64,000 nt of DNA from Bradymonas sp963697525 (GCA_963697525.1 OY969087.1:3534001-3598000), one strand, 5' to 3'. Numbered from the stretch's first letter, positions 37,421-45,608 are shown. Numbers and translations are program-made. The notes: generated by a model from the sequence alone, not told the origin.

Positions 37421-38959
37421 TCATTCTCCTTTTAGTGCGTTGTTATAGATATTGACGTACTCGGTGGCCGAGTGGCCCCACGAGAAGTCTTGCTTCATGG
37501 CGTTTTCGACCAGCGGGCGCCACTTGCGGTAATTGCGGTAGCGTTTGGTCGCCCGCACGATGGTCTCGCGCAGGGCATCTTCGTCGTAGTCCTCGAAGAT
37601 GAACCCGGTGCTCAGTTCCATGTCGTCGCCTTTGGGGTCGACGACGGTGTCGGCCAGCCCTCCGGTGGCGTGCACGATGGGAAGCGTGCCGTACTTCATG
37701 GCGTATAATTGGGTCAGCCCACACGGCTCGTAGCGGCTGGGGATGACCAACAGGTCGGCGCCGGCCTGCAGCTTGTGGGCGAGCGCTTCGCTGTAGCCCA
37801 CGTGGGCAGCGACGCGCTTGGGAAATTTGTGCGCCAAATCGCTGACGGCCTCGGCGTACTGATTGTGGCCTTCGCCCAAGAAGATCAGTTGGAAGCCCTC
37901 GCGCTCGTCTTCGAAGCTGTCCATGAGCTTCTCGACGGCCGGCAGCAGGATATCCAGGCCCTTTTGCTCGGTGAGCCGTCCCACGAACGCCAGCAAGGGC
38001 AGGGTGGGGCGGATGGGCAGCTCGAAGCGGTGCTGCAGCTCGGCCTTGTTGCGCCGCTTGCCGTTGAGGTGCTCGAGGTCGTACTGCACCTCGATGTAGT
38101 GGTCGACGTCGGGCGACCAGATGGTGTAGTCGGCGCCGTTGAGCACGCCACTGAGCTTGTCCTTCTGCTCGGCGAGGATGTCCTCGAGGCCAAAGCCGCC
38201 CTCGGCGGACTGGATCTCCTCGGCGTAGGTGGGGCTGACGGTGGTGACCTGATCGGCGTGGACGATGCCCCCCTGCAAGAAGTTGATGGCGTCGTCCTGG
38301 CGAAGCTCGCCGGCCTTGTAGAACTTTTTGGGAAGCCCGGTCTGCGACAGGGTGTCGGCGTCGAAGCGGCCCTGGAAGGCCAGGTTGTGGATGGTCAGCA
38401 CCATGGCCACGTCGGCGAGCTCGTCGTCGTAGTAGTGGTCGCGGTAGATCGGGGCCAGGGCAGTGTGCCAGTCGTTGCAGTGGATGACGTCGATGGGCAC
38501 GCTGGTCTGCAGCGCGAACTCGACGATCGCCCGGCTGAAGAACGAGAAGCGTGCCGGGTTGTCGGCGAAGCCGGCGTCCTCATAGCCGTACAGCTCGTCC
38601 TCGCGGCCGAAGAAGTCGTCCTGTTCGATAAAGAAGATGCGCACGCCGCCCTCGGTGCGCCCCTCCCAGACCGCGGCCTCGACCTTCTTGCGGTATTTGC
38701 CCAGCCGGGGCACCTGCAGCGGCTGCAGCCGGCGGGCCAGGTGCAGCTCGTCGGGGTCGAGGTGCTTGTACAGCGGGGTGATGATGGAGACGCGATGCCC
38801 CAGCGCCACCAGCGCCTTGGGCAGGCTCGCGGCCACATCGGCCAGCCCGCCGGTCTTGGAATAGGGCGCCACTTCGCTGGAGGCGAAGAGGATGTCGAGG
38901 GTGTCGGCGGCGCTGGGTTTGGTCGAGCGCGGCGTGCGAATCAGTTGAGCAAGGTCCAT
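37421..38959 (-). CDS. glgA: Glycogen synthase
   Basis: A 512-residue GT5 enzyme. SSEVAPYSKTGGLADVAASL near 27-46 has the KTGGL ADP-glucose-binding motif, HCNDWHT near 160 the catalytic region, and the C-terminal half PSRYEPCGLTQLYAMKYG near 407 has the E-x7-E-type motif. It extends alpha-1,4-glucan from ADP- or UDP-glucose. The 25 residues before the canonical MDILFAS-like start are an N-terminal extension. It lies 17 bases after galT, so they are one operon. Confidence 0.93.
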   Translation of the reverse strand: MDLAQLIRTPRSTKPSAADTLDILFASSEVAPYSKTGGLADVAASLPKALVALGHRVSIITPLYKHLDPDELHLARRLQPLQVPRLGKYRKKVEAAVWEGRTEGGVRIFFIEQDDFFGREDELYGYEDAGFADNPARFSFFSRAIVEFALQTSVPIDVIHCNDWHTALAPIYRDHYYDDELADVAMVLTIHNLAFQGRFDADTLSQTGLPKKFYKAGELRQDDAINFLQGGIVHADQVTTVSPTYAEEIQSAEGGFGLEDILAEQKDKLSGVLNGADYTIWSPDVDHYIEVQYDLEHLNGKRRNKAELQHRFELPIRPTLPLLAFVGRLTEQKGLDILLPAVEKLMDSFEDEREGFQLIFLGEGHNQYAEAVSDLAHKFPKRVAAHVGYSEALAHKLQAGADLLVIPSRYEPCGLTQLYAMKYGTLPIVHATGGLADTVVDPKGDDMELSTGFIFEDYDEDALRETIVRATKRYRNYRKWRPLVENAMKQDFSWGHSATEYVNIYNNALKGE

Positions 38960-38976
38960 AAGCGTGTTCTTCTCAA

Positions 38977-39978
38977 TCAGTCGATTTCAATGTCTCGGAG
39001 ATGTTCGGCGGCGCTCTCCGGGGAGGTGGGGTTGATATAAAACCCGGTGCCCCACTCGAAGCCGGCGACCTTGGTGAGCTTGGGAATCAGCTCGAAGTGC
39101 CAGTGATAGTGGGACAGATCCTCTCCGTTGGGAAACGGGGCCGAATGCAGCATTAAATTGTACGGGGGCCGGTCGAGCGCGCGGTCGAGCTTCAGCAGCA
39201 CCCGTTTGAGGATGGCGGCGACGCTCGTAAAGACGTCGTCCCCGCCGTGTTCATACCACGGTTCGTGCGCTCGCGGCAGGATGCACAACTCGAAGGGAAA
39301 ACGCGAGGCAAACGGGGTCAGGGCCACAACCTTGTCGTTGGCGCAGACCACGCGGGTGCCGTGGTCGAGTTCCTGGGCGAGGATGTCGCAAAAGATGCAT
39401 CGGTCGTGGGCCAGAAAATAGCGTTGCGAGCCGATGAGCTCCTCGGACAGGCGTTTGGGGATGATCGGCAGCGCGATGAGCTGGCTGTGCGAGTGCTCGA
39501 GGCTGGCGCCGGCAGGCGCGCCGTGATTCTTGAAGACGACCGCACACGCCAGGCGCTCGTCCTGGCGGCGCTGGTCGATGCGCTCCTTCCACGCCCCCAA
39601 CACCGCGGCGATGTGGGGCACGGGAAGCTGGGCCAGGTCGAGCACGTGCTCGGCGCATTCGATGATCACTTCGTGCGCCCCGATGCCGTCGAGCCCCTCG
39701 AAGAGCCCCTCGTGGTGAGCGTGGGGCTCGCCGGTCGGCGACAGCGCCGGAAATTTATTGGGCACCACCCGCACCGACCAGTCGCCGGCCGCGTCGTCCT
39801 GGGCGAGCCGATAGGTCGACAGCGCCGGGGGCGTCGAGGCTTCGTTGCCCGCGCAAAACGGGCAGAACGCCGAGCGCACATGTTCGGTCTCCACGTGGTA
39901 TTCGCGGGGCCTTTTGGCGCGCTCAGTGGCAATGATGACCCACCGCTCGGCGATGGGGTCTTTGCGAAGCAACGGCAT
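38977..39978 (-). CDS. galT: Galactose-1-phosphate uridylyltransferase
   Basis: A 333-residue protein with CPFCAGNE near 37 (zinc ligands), EHSHSQLIALP near 158-168 (the HxHxQ nucleophile His) and CIFCDI near 191. It interconverts UDP-glucose/galactose-1-phosphate and their counterparts; related branch members act as ADP-glucose phosphorylases, and its pairing with glgA makes that alternative worth noting. ATG 39978 is chosen because AGGAG lies about 10 bases upstream and the family begins MxxLRKDPI; the longer frame adds 10 residues. Confidence 0.88.
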   Translation of the reverse strand: MPLLRKDPIAERWVIIATERAKRPREYHVETEHVRSAFCPFCAGNEASTPPALSTYRLAQDDAAGDWSVRVVPNKFPALSPTGEPHAHHEGLFEGLDGIGAHEVIIECAEHVLDLAQLPVPHIAAVLGAWKERIDQRRQDERLACAVVFKNHGAPAGASLEHSHSQLIALPIIPKRLSEELIGSQRYFLAHDRCIFCDILAQELDHGTRVVCANDKVVALTPFASRFPFELCILPRAHEPWYEHGGDDVFTSVAAILKRVLLKLDRALDRPPYNLMLHSAPFPNGEDLSHYHWHFELIPKLTKVAGFEWGTGFYINPTSPESAAEHLRDIEID

Positions 39979-40086
39979 GACAGAGCGTCTCCTGACGGGC
40001 GGACACAACCAGCGCGCCCATGGCGCGCGTGGCGTCCTCTATAAATGAGCGCTCCCCAGAGTGCAACTGCACGCCGTTGTCGGCGA

Positions 40087-40275
40087 TCATTCGTCGAGCC
40101 GGTCTTCGAGGTCGCGCACCATCGTCAGGGTGTGCGTCAGATCGCGGATCTCGGCGCGCTTGAGATCGATGTCGCGGCGCAGGTGGTCGCGCTTTTGCTC
40201 CAGCGCTTTCAGCTTGGCTTCGATGCTGGTGACCACCGCGTCGAGATCGGAGTCGGACTCAGTCTTATTGGCCAT
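40087..40275 (-). CDS. Small coiled-coil protein
   Basis: A 62-residue, heptad-rich protein (IEAKLKALEQKRDHLRRDID..) with no signal peptide. It is probably cytosolic. Start at ATG 40275, with AGGA about 8 bases upstream. It lies 38 bases downstream of the coiled-coil/winged-helix gene on the same strand, and its coil resembles the N-terminal part of that protein (ALEARLERARQELADLEQRF), so they may form a mixed coil. No known family is recognised. Confidence 0.5.
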   Translation of the reverse strand: MANKTESDSDLDAVVTSIEAKLKALEQKRDHLRRDIDLKRAEIRDLTHTLTMVRDLEDRLDE

Positions 40276-40313
40276 GATCAATCCTGTTGAGCAAGATGGG
40301 AAGACATCGGGGC

Positions 40314-40775
40314 TTAACTTGCAAGCTGCCAGCGGCCGCGGCCGACCTTGGTGACCACGCCTTCGTCCTGAAGGGTGGTCATGACGGCATAGGTATAACT
40401 CTTCATGCCGTCGGTCAGCTCACCTTCGACCTCTTCGAGAACATTGAGCACATCGACGGTGCGAAAGGTGTCCCCGCCGCGGCCGATCTTGTTGCAAATC
40501 TGCTCGATCTGATGGCGTCGCGCCCCCCGCGCCGGCCGGCCGCTGTCGGCGTTGACGTCGACGGCTTCGATGTCGGCGGCCACGCCGTGATCGTGCTCGT
40601 CGGGCAACTCGCCGCGCAGGGTGCGCCGCAGGTTGGCCAACGCTTCGCGGGTCTCCTGGGTCTTGAGGTCGTAGGAGTCGAAGCGCTGCTCGAGGTCGGC
40701 GAGTTCTTGGCGGGCTCGCTCCAATCGGGCTTCCAGCGCCGAGATGTCGTCTTTGAAGCTGATGGGCTCGGACAT
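40314..40775 (-). CDS. Coiled-coil protein with winged-helix-like C-terminus
   Basis: A 153-residue protein. Residues 10-55 form a coiled coil (LEARLERARQELADLEQRF). A short acidic linker is followed by about 65 residues (QIEQICNKIGRGGDTFRTVD then SYTYAVMTTLQDEGVVTKVG) whose helix-helix-wing pattern with VTKVGRGRWQL suggests a winged-helix DNA-binding or protein-binding fold. It is divergent from the four-gene Gln-rich array and may be its regulator, but that is inference from position only. Function unassigned. Confidence 0.55.
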   Translation of the reverse strand: MSEPISFKDDISALEARLERARQELADLEQRFDSYDLKTQETREALANLRRTLRGELPDEHDHGVAADIEAVDVNADSGRPARGARRHQIEQICNKIGRGGDTFRTVDVLNVLEEVEGELTDGMKSYTYAVMTTLQDEGVVTKVGRGRWQLAS

Positions 40776-41108
40776 GGTGGGGGATCTTTTGGTTTATGAA
40801 TACGTAGTAAGAAGTCGCCACTCAAAGGCGGTTGCGCATTTACTTAAAAGCGGGCGCGAAACCTAAGCCGCGGGGGGCGTCGATTCCATAAAAAAGCATA
40901 TAAACACGATATTAGATCGATTTCAACACAATACGTCGTCACATTTGACAAACAAGTACATCAACAACCCTTGGCGGCGCCGGCACGTGTCTATGTTGCC
41001 AATGTGGCGCGTAGGGAACTGCGAGACAGCGTGGCGACGAACGCGCGCCTCGCGACTGAACAAATTCCGAAGTGTTAAGCGTGCCGACGACGTTTCGAGG
41101 AGGAGATC
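40776..41108. promoter_or_regulatory. Divergent promoter region, AT-richer than surroundings
   Basis: 333 bases without a gene. The stretch 40888-40960 is markedly A/T-rich for this genome. On the minus strand TTGAAA (40926-40921) and TTATAT (40903-40898) stand 17 bases apart and could serve the gene at 40775. On the plus strand a TTGACA (40945-40950) matches the -35 consensus, but no good -10 was found at 16-18 bases. Confidence 0.35.
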
Positions 41109-42074
41109 ATGGCAGACGGAAGACCAAGAAATACACGATCGAGCGCCGCATGGGTGTGGGTCATTGTGGGCATCATCGCCGTGGGCCTCATCATCTGGTG
41201 GATCGCCGCGGCGGTCGATAACAATAACAACCAGTATACCTATGGTGATCATAACGGGAGTGCGGTGGGGCAGAACACCGCCCCGGCGACCGGAACACAG
41301 CGAGAGGATGAGGGCCAGCCGCTGGGACAATCGCCGGCCAACGCCATGAACAACAACAATCAGGCGGGAGCGACCAACCAGCAAGGCAGCGCCGGCCAGC
41401 AAGGCAGCGCCGGGGCCCAGGCCCAGGCCGGCCAAGCGGGCCAGACCGGCCAGACTGGGCAGACCGGCCAGGCGCAGCCGCCCAACCAGGTGGAGGCATT
41501 CAATACCTGGAATCAGCAGCAGAAAGGCCAGTATACGTCCAACTCGGCCAACCAGGGCGTCGACCGGCTCAATCGCGCCGTGGAGAGCGTGATTATTTTG
41601 TACGGCAAGCGCCAGCCCCAGGCCGGCCAGCAGGCCGGAGGCGGTCCGGCCAACCAGCAACTGCAGAGCTCTCAGCAGAAGTTCAACCAGTCGAGCCAGC
41701 AGTTGCAGCGCGCCCAGGCGGCTCAGCAGCCGGCGGCGTTCAAGCGCGCGGCCCAGAATATGGTGGGCGTGCTCGACGAACTCCAGCGGCGCTCCAGCCT
41801 GACCCAGGTCAAGCAGCCCCTGGCCCAGCTTCGCCAGTCGGTCCAGCAGCTCGACGCTAACAAGCCGTTGAGCCAGCAGCAACAGCAAGTCCAGCAGTTC
41901 TTCAATCAGAGCTCGCAGGTGCTCAACCAGTTCTCCCAGGGCTTGCAGGGCGGCCAGCCGGGCACCCAGACCGGTGGTGGTCCGGCCGGCCAGCAGCAGA
42001 ACAACCAGCAGCAAAACCAGATGCAGCAACCGAACGACCAGCAGCAACCGAGCAATAGTGACTACAACCAGTAG
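41109..42074 (+). CDS. Gln-rich membrane-anchored protein, array member 1
   Basis: A 321-residue protein with an N-terminal membrane helix (WVWVIVGIIAVGLIIWWIAA, about 15-34) in place of a lipobox. Then comes a Gln/Gly/Asn-rich region with GQTGQTGQTGQ (about 110). Core A is VEAFNTWNQQQKGQYTS near 128-172. A GGGP linker lies near 178. Core B is FKRAAQNMVGVLDELQ near 211 and LDANKPLSQQQQQVQQFF near 247. A second GGGP lies near 289, followed by a Gln-rich tail. The family is unrecognised. ATG 41109 has a GAGGAGA ribosome site. It belongs to a set of four related, consecutive genes. Confidence 0.78.
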   Translation: MADGRPRNTRSSAAWVWVIVGIIAVGLIIWWIAAAVDNNNNQYTYGDHNGSAVGQNTAPATGTQREDEGQPLGQSPANAMNNNNQAGATNQQGSAGQQGSAGAQAQAGQAGQTGQTGQTGQAQPPNQVEAFNTWNQQQKGQYTSNSANQGVDRLNRAVESVIILYGKRQPQAGQQAGGGPANQQLQSSQQKFNQSSQQLQRAQAAQQPAAFKRAAQNMVGVLDELQRRSSLTQVKQPLAQLRQSVQQLDANKPLSQQQQQVQQFFNQSSQVLNQFSQGLQGGQPGTQTGGGPAGQQQNNQQQNQMQQPNDQQQPSNSDYNQ

Positions 42075-42090
42075 GGTTGCCGTACAGTCC

Positions 42091-42118
42091 AATCCGCCGG
42101 CCTTCGAGCCGGCGGATT
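42091..42118 (+). terminator. Hairpin after array member 1
   Basis: AATCCGCCGGC (42091-42101) pairs perfectly with GCCGGCGGATT (42108-42118), with loop CTTCGA. It is followed by CGTTTG, so the T run is weak; a terminator or transcript-stabilising hairpin. Confidence 0.7.
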
Positions 42119-42165
42119 CGTTTGAGCCACCGACCACCCGGCAGCGCCGTCAAGTGGGAGGAGCG

Positions 42166-43002
42166 ATGAGGCGATCAAGGCGCACAGTGGCTGCGGTGCT
42201 GACCGTGGTAGCGTTGGCGGCCGTCGGCGTGGCCTGCCAGAAACGCCACAATCCCCAAGGCCGCGACGCTGGTTCGACCCAGGCGGCGTCGTCGCAGCCG
42301 TCGAATCGAGCGTCGGAGGGTGCACCTCCTGGTCAACAGGCCCGGGCCGGTGCCTCCGGGGGGCAACATGCGCAGGGAAGTCAACGGCCATACGTCTACG
42401 GCCCACATCAACCGAGCTCCGGGCAACCGGCCGGCGGCGCGGGCGGCGTGCGCGGCGGCCGGGCTCAAGTCGACCAGTTTCACGCATGGGTGGCACGACC
42501 AACGTCTGCCCGACAGGGAACGCCGGCGCAGGCCAGCAAGGGGCTGCATTTGCTCGAGGCGGCGCTGTCGGGGCTCGTGCACCAGGGGTTTGTCTATCAG
42601 AGCGATTCCGGCCATGGCGTGCCTCGCCCCGACGTGGGGTTTTACCGGCAACAACTCACCGCGATTGCCCATTACGCCGGGCTGGTCGGCCGCACCCAGC
42701 CGACCGGTGGGCAAACGCGCGACTTCCGCGACGGCGCGTTGGCCGCGGCCAACCTGCTGGAATCGATGCAACACAGCCGCTTCCGGTCGATGCAACCAGA
42801 CGTCCAACGGGTGCGTGAGGCCGCCGAGCAGCTCGACGTGGGCCAGCCGCTGGACAACCAGACTCAACGAGTGGGGCAATTCTTTGGACAGACCGACCGC
42901 GTCGTGCAGGCGATGGCCCACCGCTTGTGGCCGGCGGCGACCGGTGGGGGCCCGGCGGGGGACGCGCACTCGGGCCCCGAGCATGAGGAGCCGACCAGGT
43001 AG
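42166..43002 (+). CDS. Gln-rich family lipoprotein, array member 2 (least Gln-rich)
   Basis: A 278-residue precursor with lipobox-like GVAC (Cys near 24) after a basic n-region. It has the array's core: VDQFHAWVARPT near 101, FRDGALAAANLLESMQ near 186, LDVGQPLDNQTQRVGQFF near 222 (KPL changed to QPL) and one GGGP near 260. The linker before core B lacks GGGP and holds a Gly/His/Tyr-rich insert instead. ATG 42166 follows GGGAGGAGCG. The composition is lower in Gln and higher in Arg/His than its siblings, which suggests faster divergence. Confidence 0.75.
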   Translation: MRRSRRTVAAVLTVVALAAVGVACQKRHNPQGRDAGSTQAASSQPSNRASEGAPPGQQARAGASGGQHAQGSQRPYVYGPHQPSSGQPAGGAGGVRGGRAQVDQFHAWVARPTSARQGTPAQASKGLHLLEAALSGLVHQGFVYQSDSGHGVPRPDVGFYRQQLTAIAHYAGLVGRTQPTGGQTRDFRDGALAAANLLESMQHSRFRSMQPDVQRVREAAEQLDVGQPLDNQTQRVGQFFGQTDRVVQAMAHRLWPAATGGGPAGDAHSGPEHEEPTR

Positions 43003-43017
43003 CAAGGATTCACAAGT

Positions 43018-43116
43018 TGCCAGCTCCGGCTGGCAGAGTCCCGCCGTCGCTTCGGCGGGGGAAGTACCGCGTTCAGGGAAGCGCGTGGCGGCAGGCGCCG
43101 CATCATGGCCTGCCGC
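43018..43116 (+). other. Three stacked hairpins between array members 2 and 3
   Basis: TGCCAGC/GCTGGCA (43018-43035), CCCGCCG/CGGCGGG (43040-43059) and GCGGCAGGC/GCCTGCCGC (43088-43116) are perfect stems of 7, 7 and 9 bp. No open frame of interest overlaps them. The rest of 43003-43234 is otherwise plain leader sequence ending in GGAGGACGAT before the next ATG. Confidence 0.7.
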
Positions 43117-43234
43117 ACGGCGCGACGCCGTCAGGCGCCCCGGAACGAACCGCCAGCGCTCGGCCCGCGAGGCCGGCGCATGACGCGGGAACTTAAGGAG
43201 TAGTCTTAGCAAGCAACCGTAACAGGAGGACGAT

Positions 43235-44152
43235 ATGCGTTCACTCTTGAAGAATACCGTAGCATTTCTCGCCGCCGCCTCCCTTGGAGGTGCGGTGCTG
43301 TTGAGTGGCGGCGCTGCCTTCGCGCAGGGCCAGCAAGACCAGCAACAGCAAGATCAACAACAGCAAGACCAACAACCGCAGGACCAGCAGGAAGGCGTCC
43401 AGCAGCAAAACGGCCAAGAGCAAGGCGGCCAGGGCGAGCAGCAGCAGGGGGTCCAGGGCCAAGAGCAGCAAAAAGAGGCCCAACCCACCGGCGGTGGGCC
43501 GTCCGAGCAGCAGCAGATGCAGACCAGCAAGCAGAAGGCCAAGTTCTTCCATGACTGGGCCCGCAGCACCAAGCCCGGCCAGGCCTACAGCGTGTACGCC
43601 GTCCAAGGTCTGCTGCTGATCCACAACTCCCTGGGCGGCATCGTCCAGGACATCCAGGCTCAGCCCGTGGGTGGCGGCCCCAGCGAGCAGCAGCAGCAAA
43701 GCGCGCAACAGTCGTTGCAGAAGATCAAGCAGAATCATCAGAAGATTCAGGATCTGGCGCAGAAGCTGCAGGAGACCGGCGACATCACCGTGCGGCCCCA
43801 GCAGTTCCACGCGGCGGCCTCGTCGGTGGCCGAGGCGCTCAACGCCCTGCAGCAGATGCGCTTCCCGAAGCTGTCGAGTGACGTCAAGAAGGTGCGCCAG
43901 ACCGTCGCCAAGATCGACGTCAACAAGCCGCTGGCCGCCCAGAGCAGGAACGTGCAGCGTTTCTTTACCTACTCGTCCAACGCCATCACCAAGATGTCCG
44001 ACGAGCTGCAGAAGAAGCAAGTCGGCGGTGGTCCGGCCGAAAAGCAAAAGAGCAATGAGCAGATGGAGCAAAACAAGGAGCAAAACCAGCAAGAGCAACA
44101 GCAGGGTCAGCAGCCCGGCGAGCAGAACCAGCAGGACAACATGAATCAGTAA
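43235..44152 (+). CDS. Gln-rich secreted protein, array member 3
   Basis: A 305-residue precursor with a Sec signal peptide ending GGAAFA-QG (about residue 30), so it is probably periplasmic or released rather than lipid-anchored. The Gln/Gly region (QQDQQQQDQQQQ) runs to about 100, with a GGGP near 85. Core A is AKFFHDWARSTKPGQ near 102, GGGP follows near 146, core B is FHAAASSVAEALNALQ near 191 and IDVNKPLAAQSRNVQRFF near 226, and GGGP recurs near 264 before a Gln/Glu tail. ATG 43235 has AGGAGG just upstream. The function is unknown. Confidence 0.78.
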   Translation: MRSLLKNTVAFLAAASLGGAVLLSGGAAFAQGQQDQQQQDQQQQDQQPQDQQEGVQQQNGQEQGGQGEQQQGVQGQEQQKEAQPTGGGPSEQQQMQTSKQKAKFFHDWARSTKPGQAYSVYAVQGLLLIHNSLGGIVQDIQAQPVGGGPSEQQQQSAQQSLQKIKQNHQKIQDLAQKLQETGDITVRPQQFHAAASSVAEALNALQQMRFPKLSSDVKKVRQTVAKIDVNKPLAAQSRNVQRFFTYSSNAITKMSDELQKKQVGGGPAEKQKSNEQMEQNKEQNQQEQQQGQQPGEQNQQDNMNQ

Positions 44153-44176
44153 GGTTGTCAGGCGGTTAGGGCGGTG

Positions 44177-44240
44177 GTGGCGTCTGAAGACAGGCGCCAC
44201 GGTCGTCACACCCCGTCGAGAGCGCGCTCTCGGCGGGGTG
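44177..44240 (+). other. Two hairpins between array members 3 and 4
   Basis: GTGGCG (44177-44182) pairs with CGCCAC (44195-44200). CACCCCG (44209-44215) pairs with CGGGGTG (44234-44240), with an inner CGAGAGC/GCTCTCG stem. No T run follows. The rest of 44153-44385 shows no gene. Confidence 0.6.
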
Positions 44241-44385
44241 GTATTGTAAGTGATTGTTCTTGTTGTGTTCTTCGCGTCGAGCCGGTGTGTACATTTGCCC
44301 GGTGAGGGCCCGATCGGTGAGGTCGGGGCCGCACGAGCATCGACAACACCGCATCGTGCATTGTCCATATGAGTGAGGAGGAGAC

Positions 44386-45516
44386 ATGAATCGCCTTCAA
44401 CGCAGACTTATCGCGCTTGCGGCGACGCTGGCGCTTGCGGGCTTTTCGGTCGCCTGTCAGAACCGCCAAACCGGCCAGCAAGACGCCGGGGGCCAACAGC
44501 AGCAGCCGGCCACAGGCGCCGACGCTGCCGGTGGCGCGCCCGGGGCGGCCGGGGATGCCGCCGGCGGCGCTGGTGGCGCAGCGACGACCGATGGCGGCGG
44601 CGCTACGACTGATGGTGGCGGTGCTGGCTCGACCGACGCAGGAACGGCCGGCGATGGCGGCCAGCAGCAGGGTATGCTCGAAAACCAACAAAACGATCAG
44701 AACCAGCTCGCCCAGGCCGGCCAGACCGGCCAGATGGGCCAGACCGGCCAGGGCGGGCAGATGGGCCAGACGGGCATCCCTGCCACGATGACCCCGCGCC
44801 AGCAGGTCCAGTTTTATTCGCAGTGGGCCAACTCGGAGCAGGCCGGCCAGCATTTCGACGGCTATGTCAGCTCGGGGCTCGCGCTTCTGAGCCAGTCCGT
44901 CAACTCGATCGCCTCGCAGGCTAAGAGCGGCCAGCCGCAGCCCGGCCAGGCCCAGGGCGGGGGCGCCCAGGCGACGGGTGGTCAGGGCCAGATCAACGCT
45001 GCCCAGCTCCAGCAGCAGGCGCAGTCGCTCGAGCAGGCCGCCCAGCAGATCGAACAGACCAAGTCCATCATCCAGCACCCGGAGATGTTCAAAAAGGCCG
45101 GCGAGACGACCGCATCGATGCTCAACGAGCTGCAGCAACAGCAGCAGTTCTCTCAGATCAGCTCGCAGGTCTCGAGCGCCCGCGACGCGATCCAAAAGAT
45201 CGATCCGCTCAAGCCGCTGGCGACGCAAAAGGACGCCGTGCAGACCTTCTTCAAACAAAGCGCCAATGCGCTCGACCAGGTGTCCCAGCAGATCGAGAAG
45301 GGCGCGGTCGGCGGCGGGCCGGGCCAGCAGCAAGGTCAGCAGCAGAATATGGGCCAGCCCGAACAGCAGGACCAGCAGAATATGGGCCAGCCCGGCCAGC
45401 AGGAGCAGCACAACATCGAGCAGCCCGGCCAACAGCAAAATGACATGGGCCAACCCGAACAGCAGGACCAGCAGAATATGGGCCAGCCCGGCGAGCAGGG
45501 CGGTGACGCGTCCTGA
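44386..45516 (+). CDS. Gln-rich family lipoprotein, array member 4
   Basis: A 376-residue precursor with lipobox-like FSVAC (Cys near 24). A Gly/Ala/Thr/Asp-rich region runs to about 90 and GQTGQMGQTGQ-type repeats to 135. Core A is VQFYSQWANSEQAGQ near 141, core B is FKKAGETTASMLNELQ near 235 and IDPLKPLATQKDAVQTFF near 272, and GGGP lies near 308. The tail is a Gln/Glu-rich repeat of MGQPEQQDQQNMGQPG, whose DNA is nearly identical at 45349-45396 and 45445-45492. ATG 44386 follows GAGGAGGAG. It is the last of the four related genes. Confidence 0.78.
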   Translation: MNRLQRRLIALAATLALAGFSVACQNRQTGQQDAGGQQQQPATGADAAGGAPGAAGDAAGGAGGAATTDGGGATTDGGGAGSTDAGTAGDGGQQQGMLENQQNDQNQLAQAGQTGQMGQTGQGGQMGQTGIPATMTPRQQVQFYSQWANSEQAGQHFDGYVSSGLALLSQSVNSIASQAKSGQPQPGQAQGGGAQATGGQGQINAAQLQQQAQSLEQAAQQIEQTKSIIQHPEMFKKAGETTASMLNELQQQQQFSQISSQVSSARDAIQKIDPLKPLATQKDAVQTFFKQSANALDQVSQQIEKGAVGGGPGQQQGQQQNMGQPEQQDQQNMGQPGQQEQHNIEQPGQQQNDMGQPEQQDQQNMGQPGEQGGDAS

Positions 45517-45550
45517 TTGAGGTAGGGCTTTGAGCTCACCCAACAACAAA

Positions 45551-45590
45551 AGCCCCGCCGGCTTGGTGCCGGCGGGGCTCTTGTCTTTTT
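45551..45590. terminator. Strong terminator between the array and the DUF72 gene
   Basis: AGCCCCGCCGGC (45551-45562) pairs perfectly with GCCGGCGGGGCT (45568-45579) over a 5-base loop. CTTGTCTTTTT follows, and CAACAAAA lies on the other side, so it can serve both converging genes. Confidence 0.92.
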
Positions 45591-45608
45591 ATGGTGGCCA
45601 ATCGTGCT

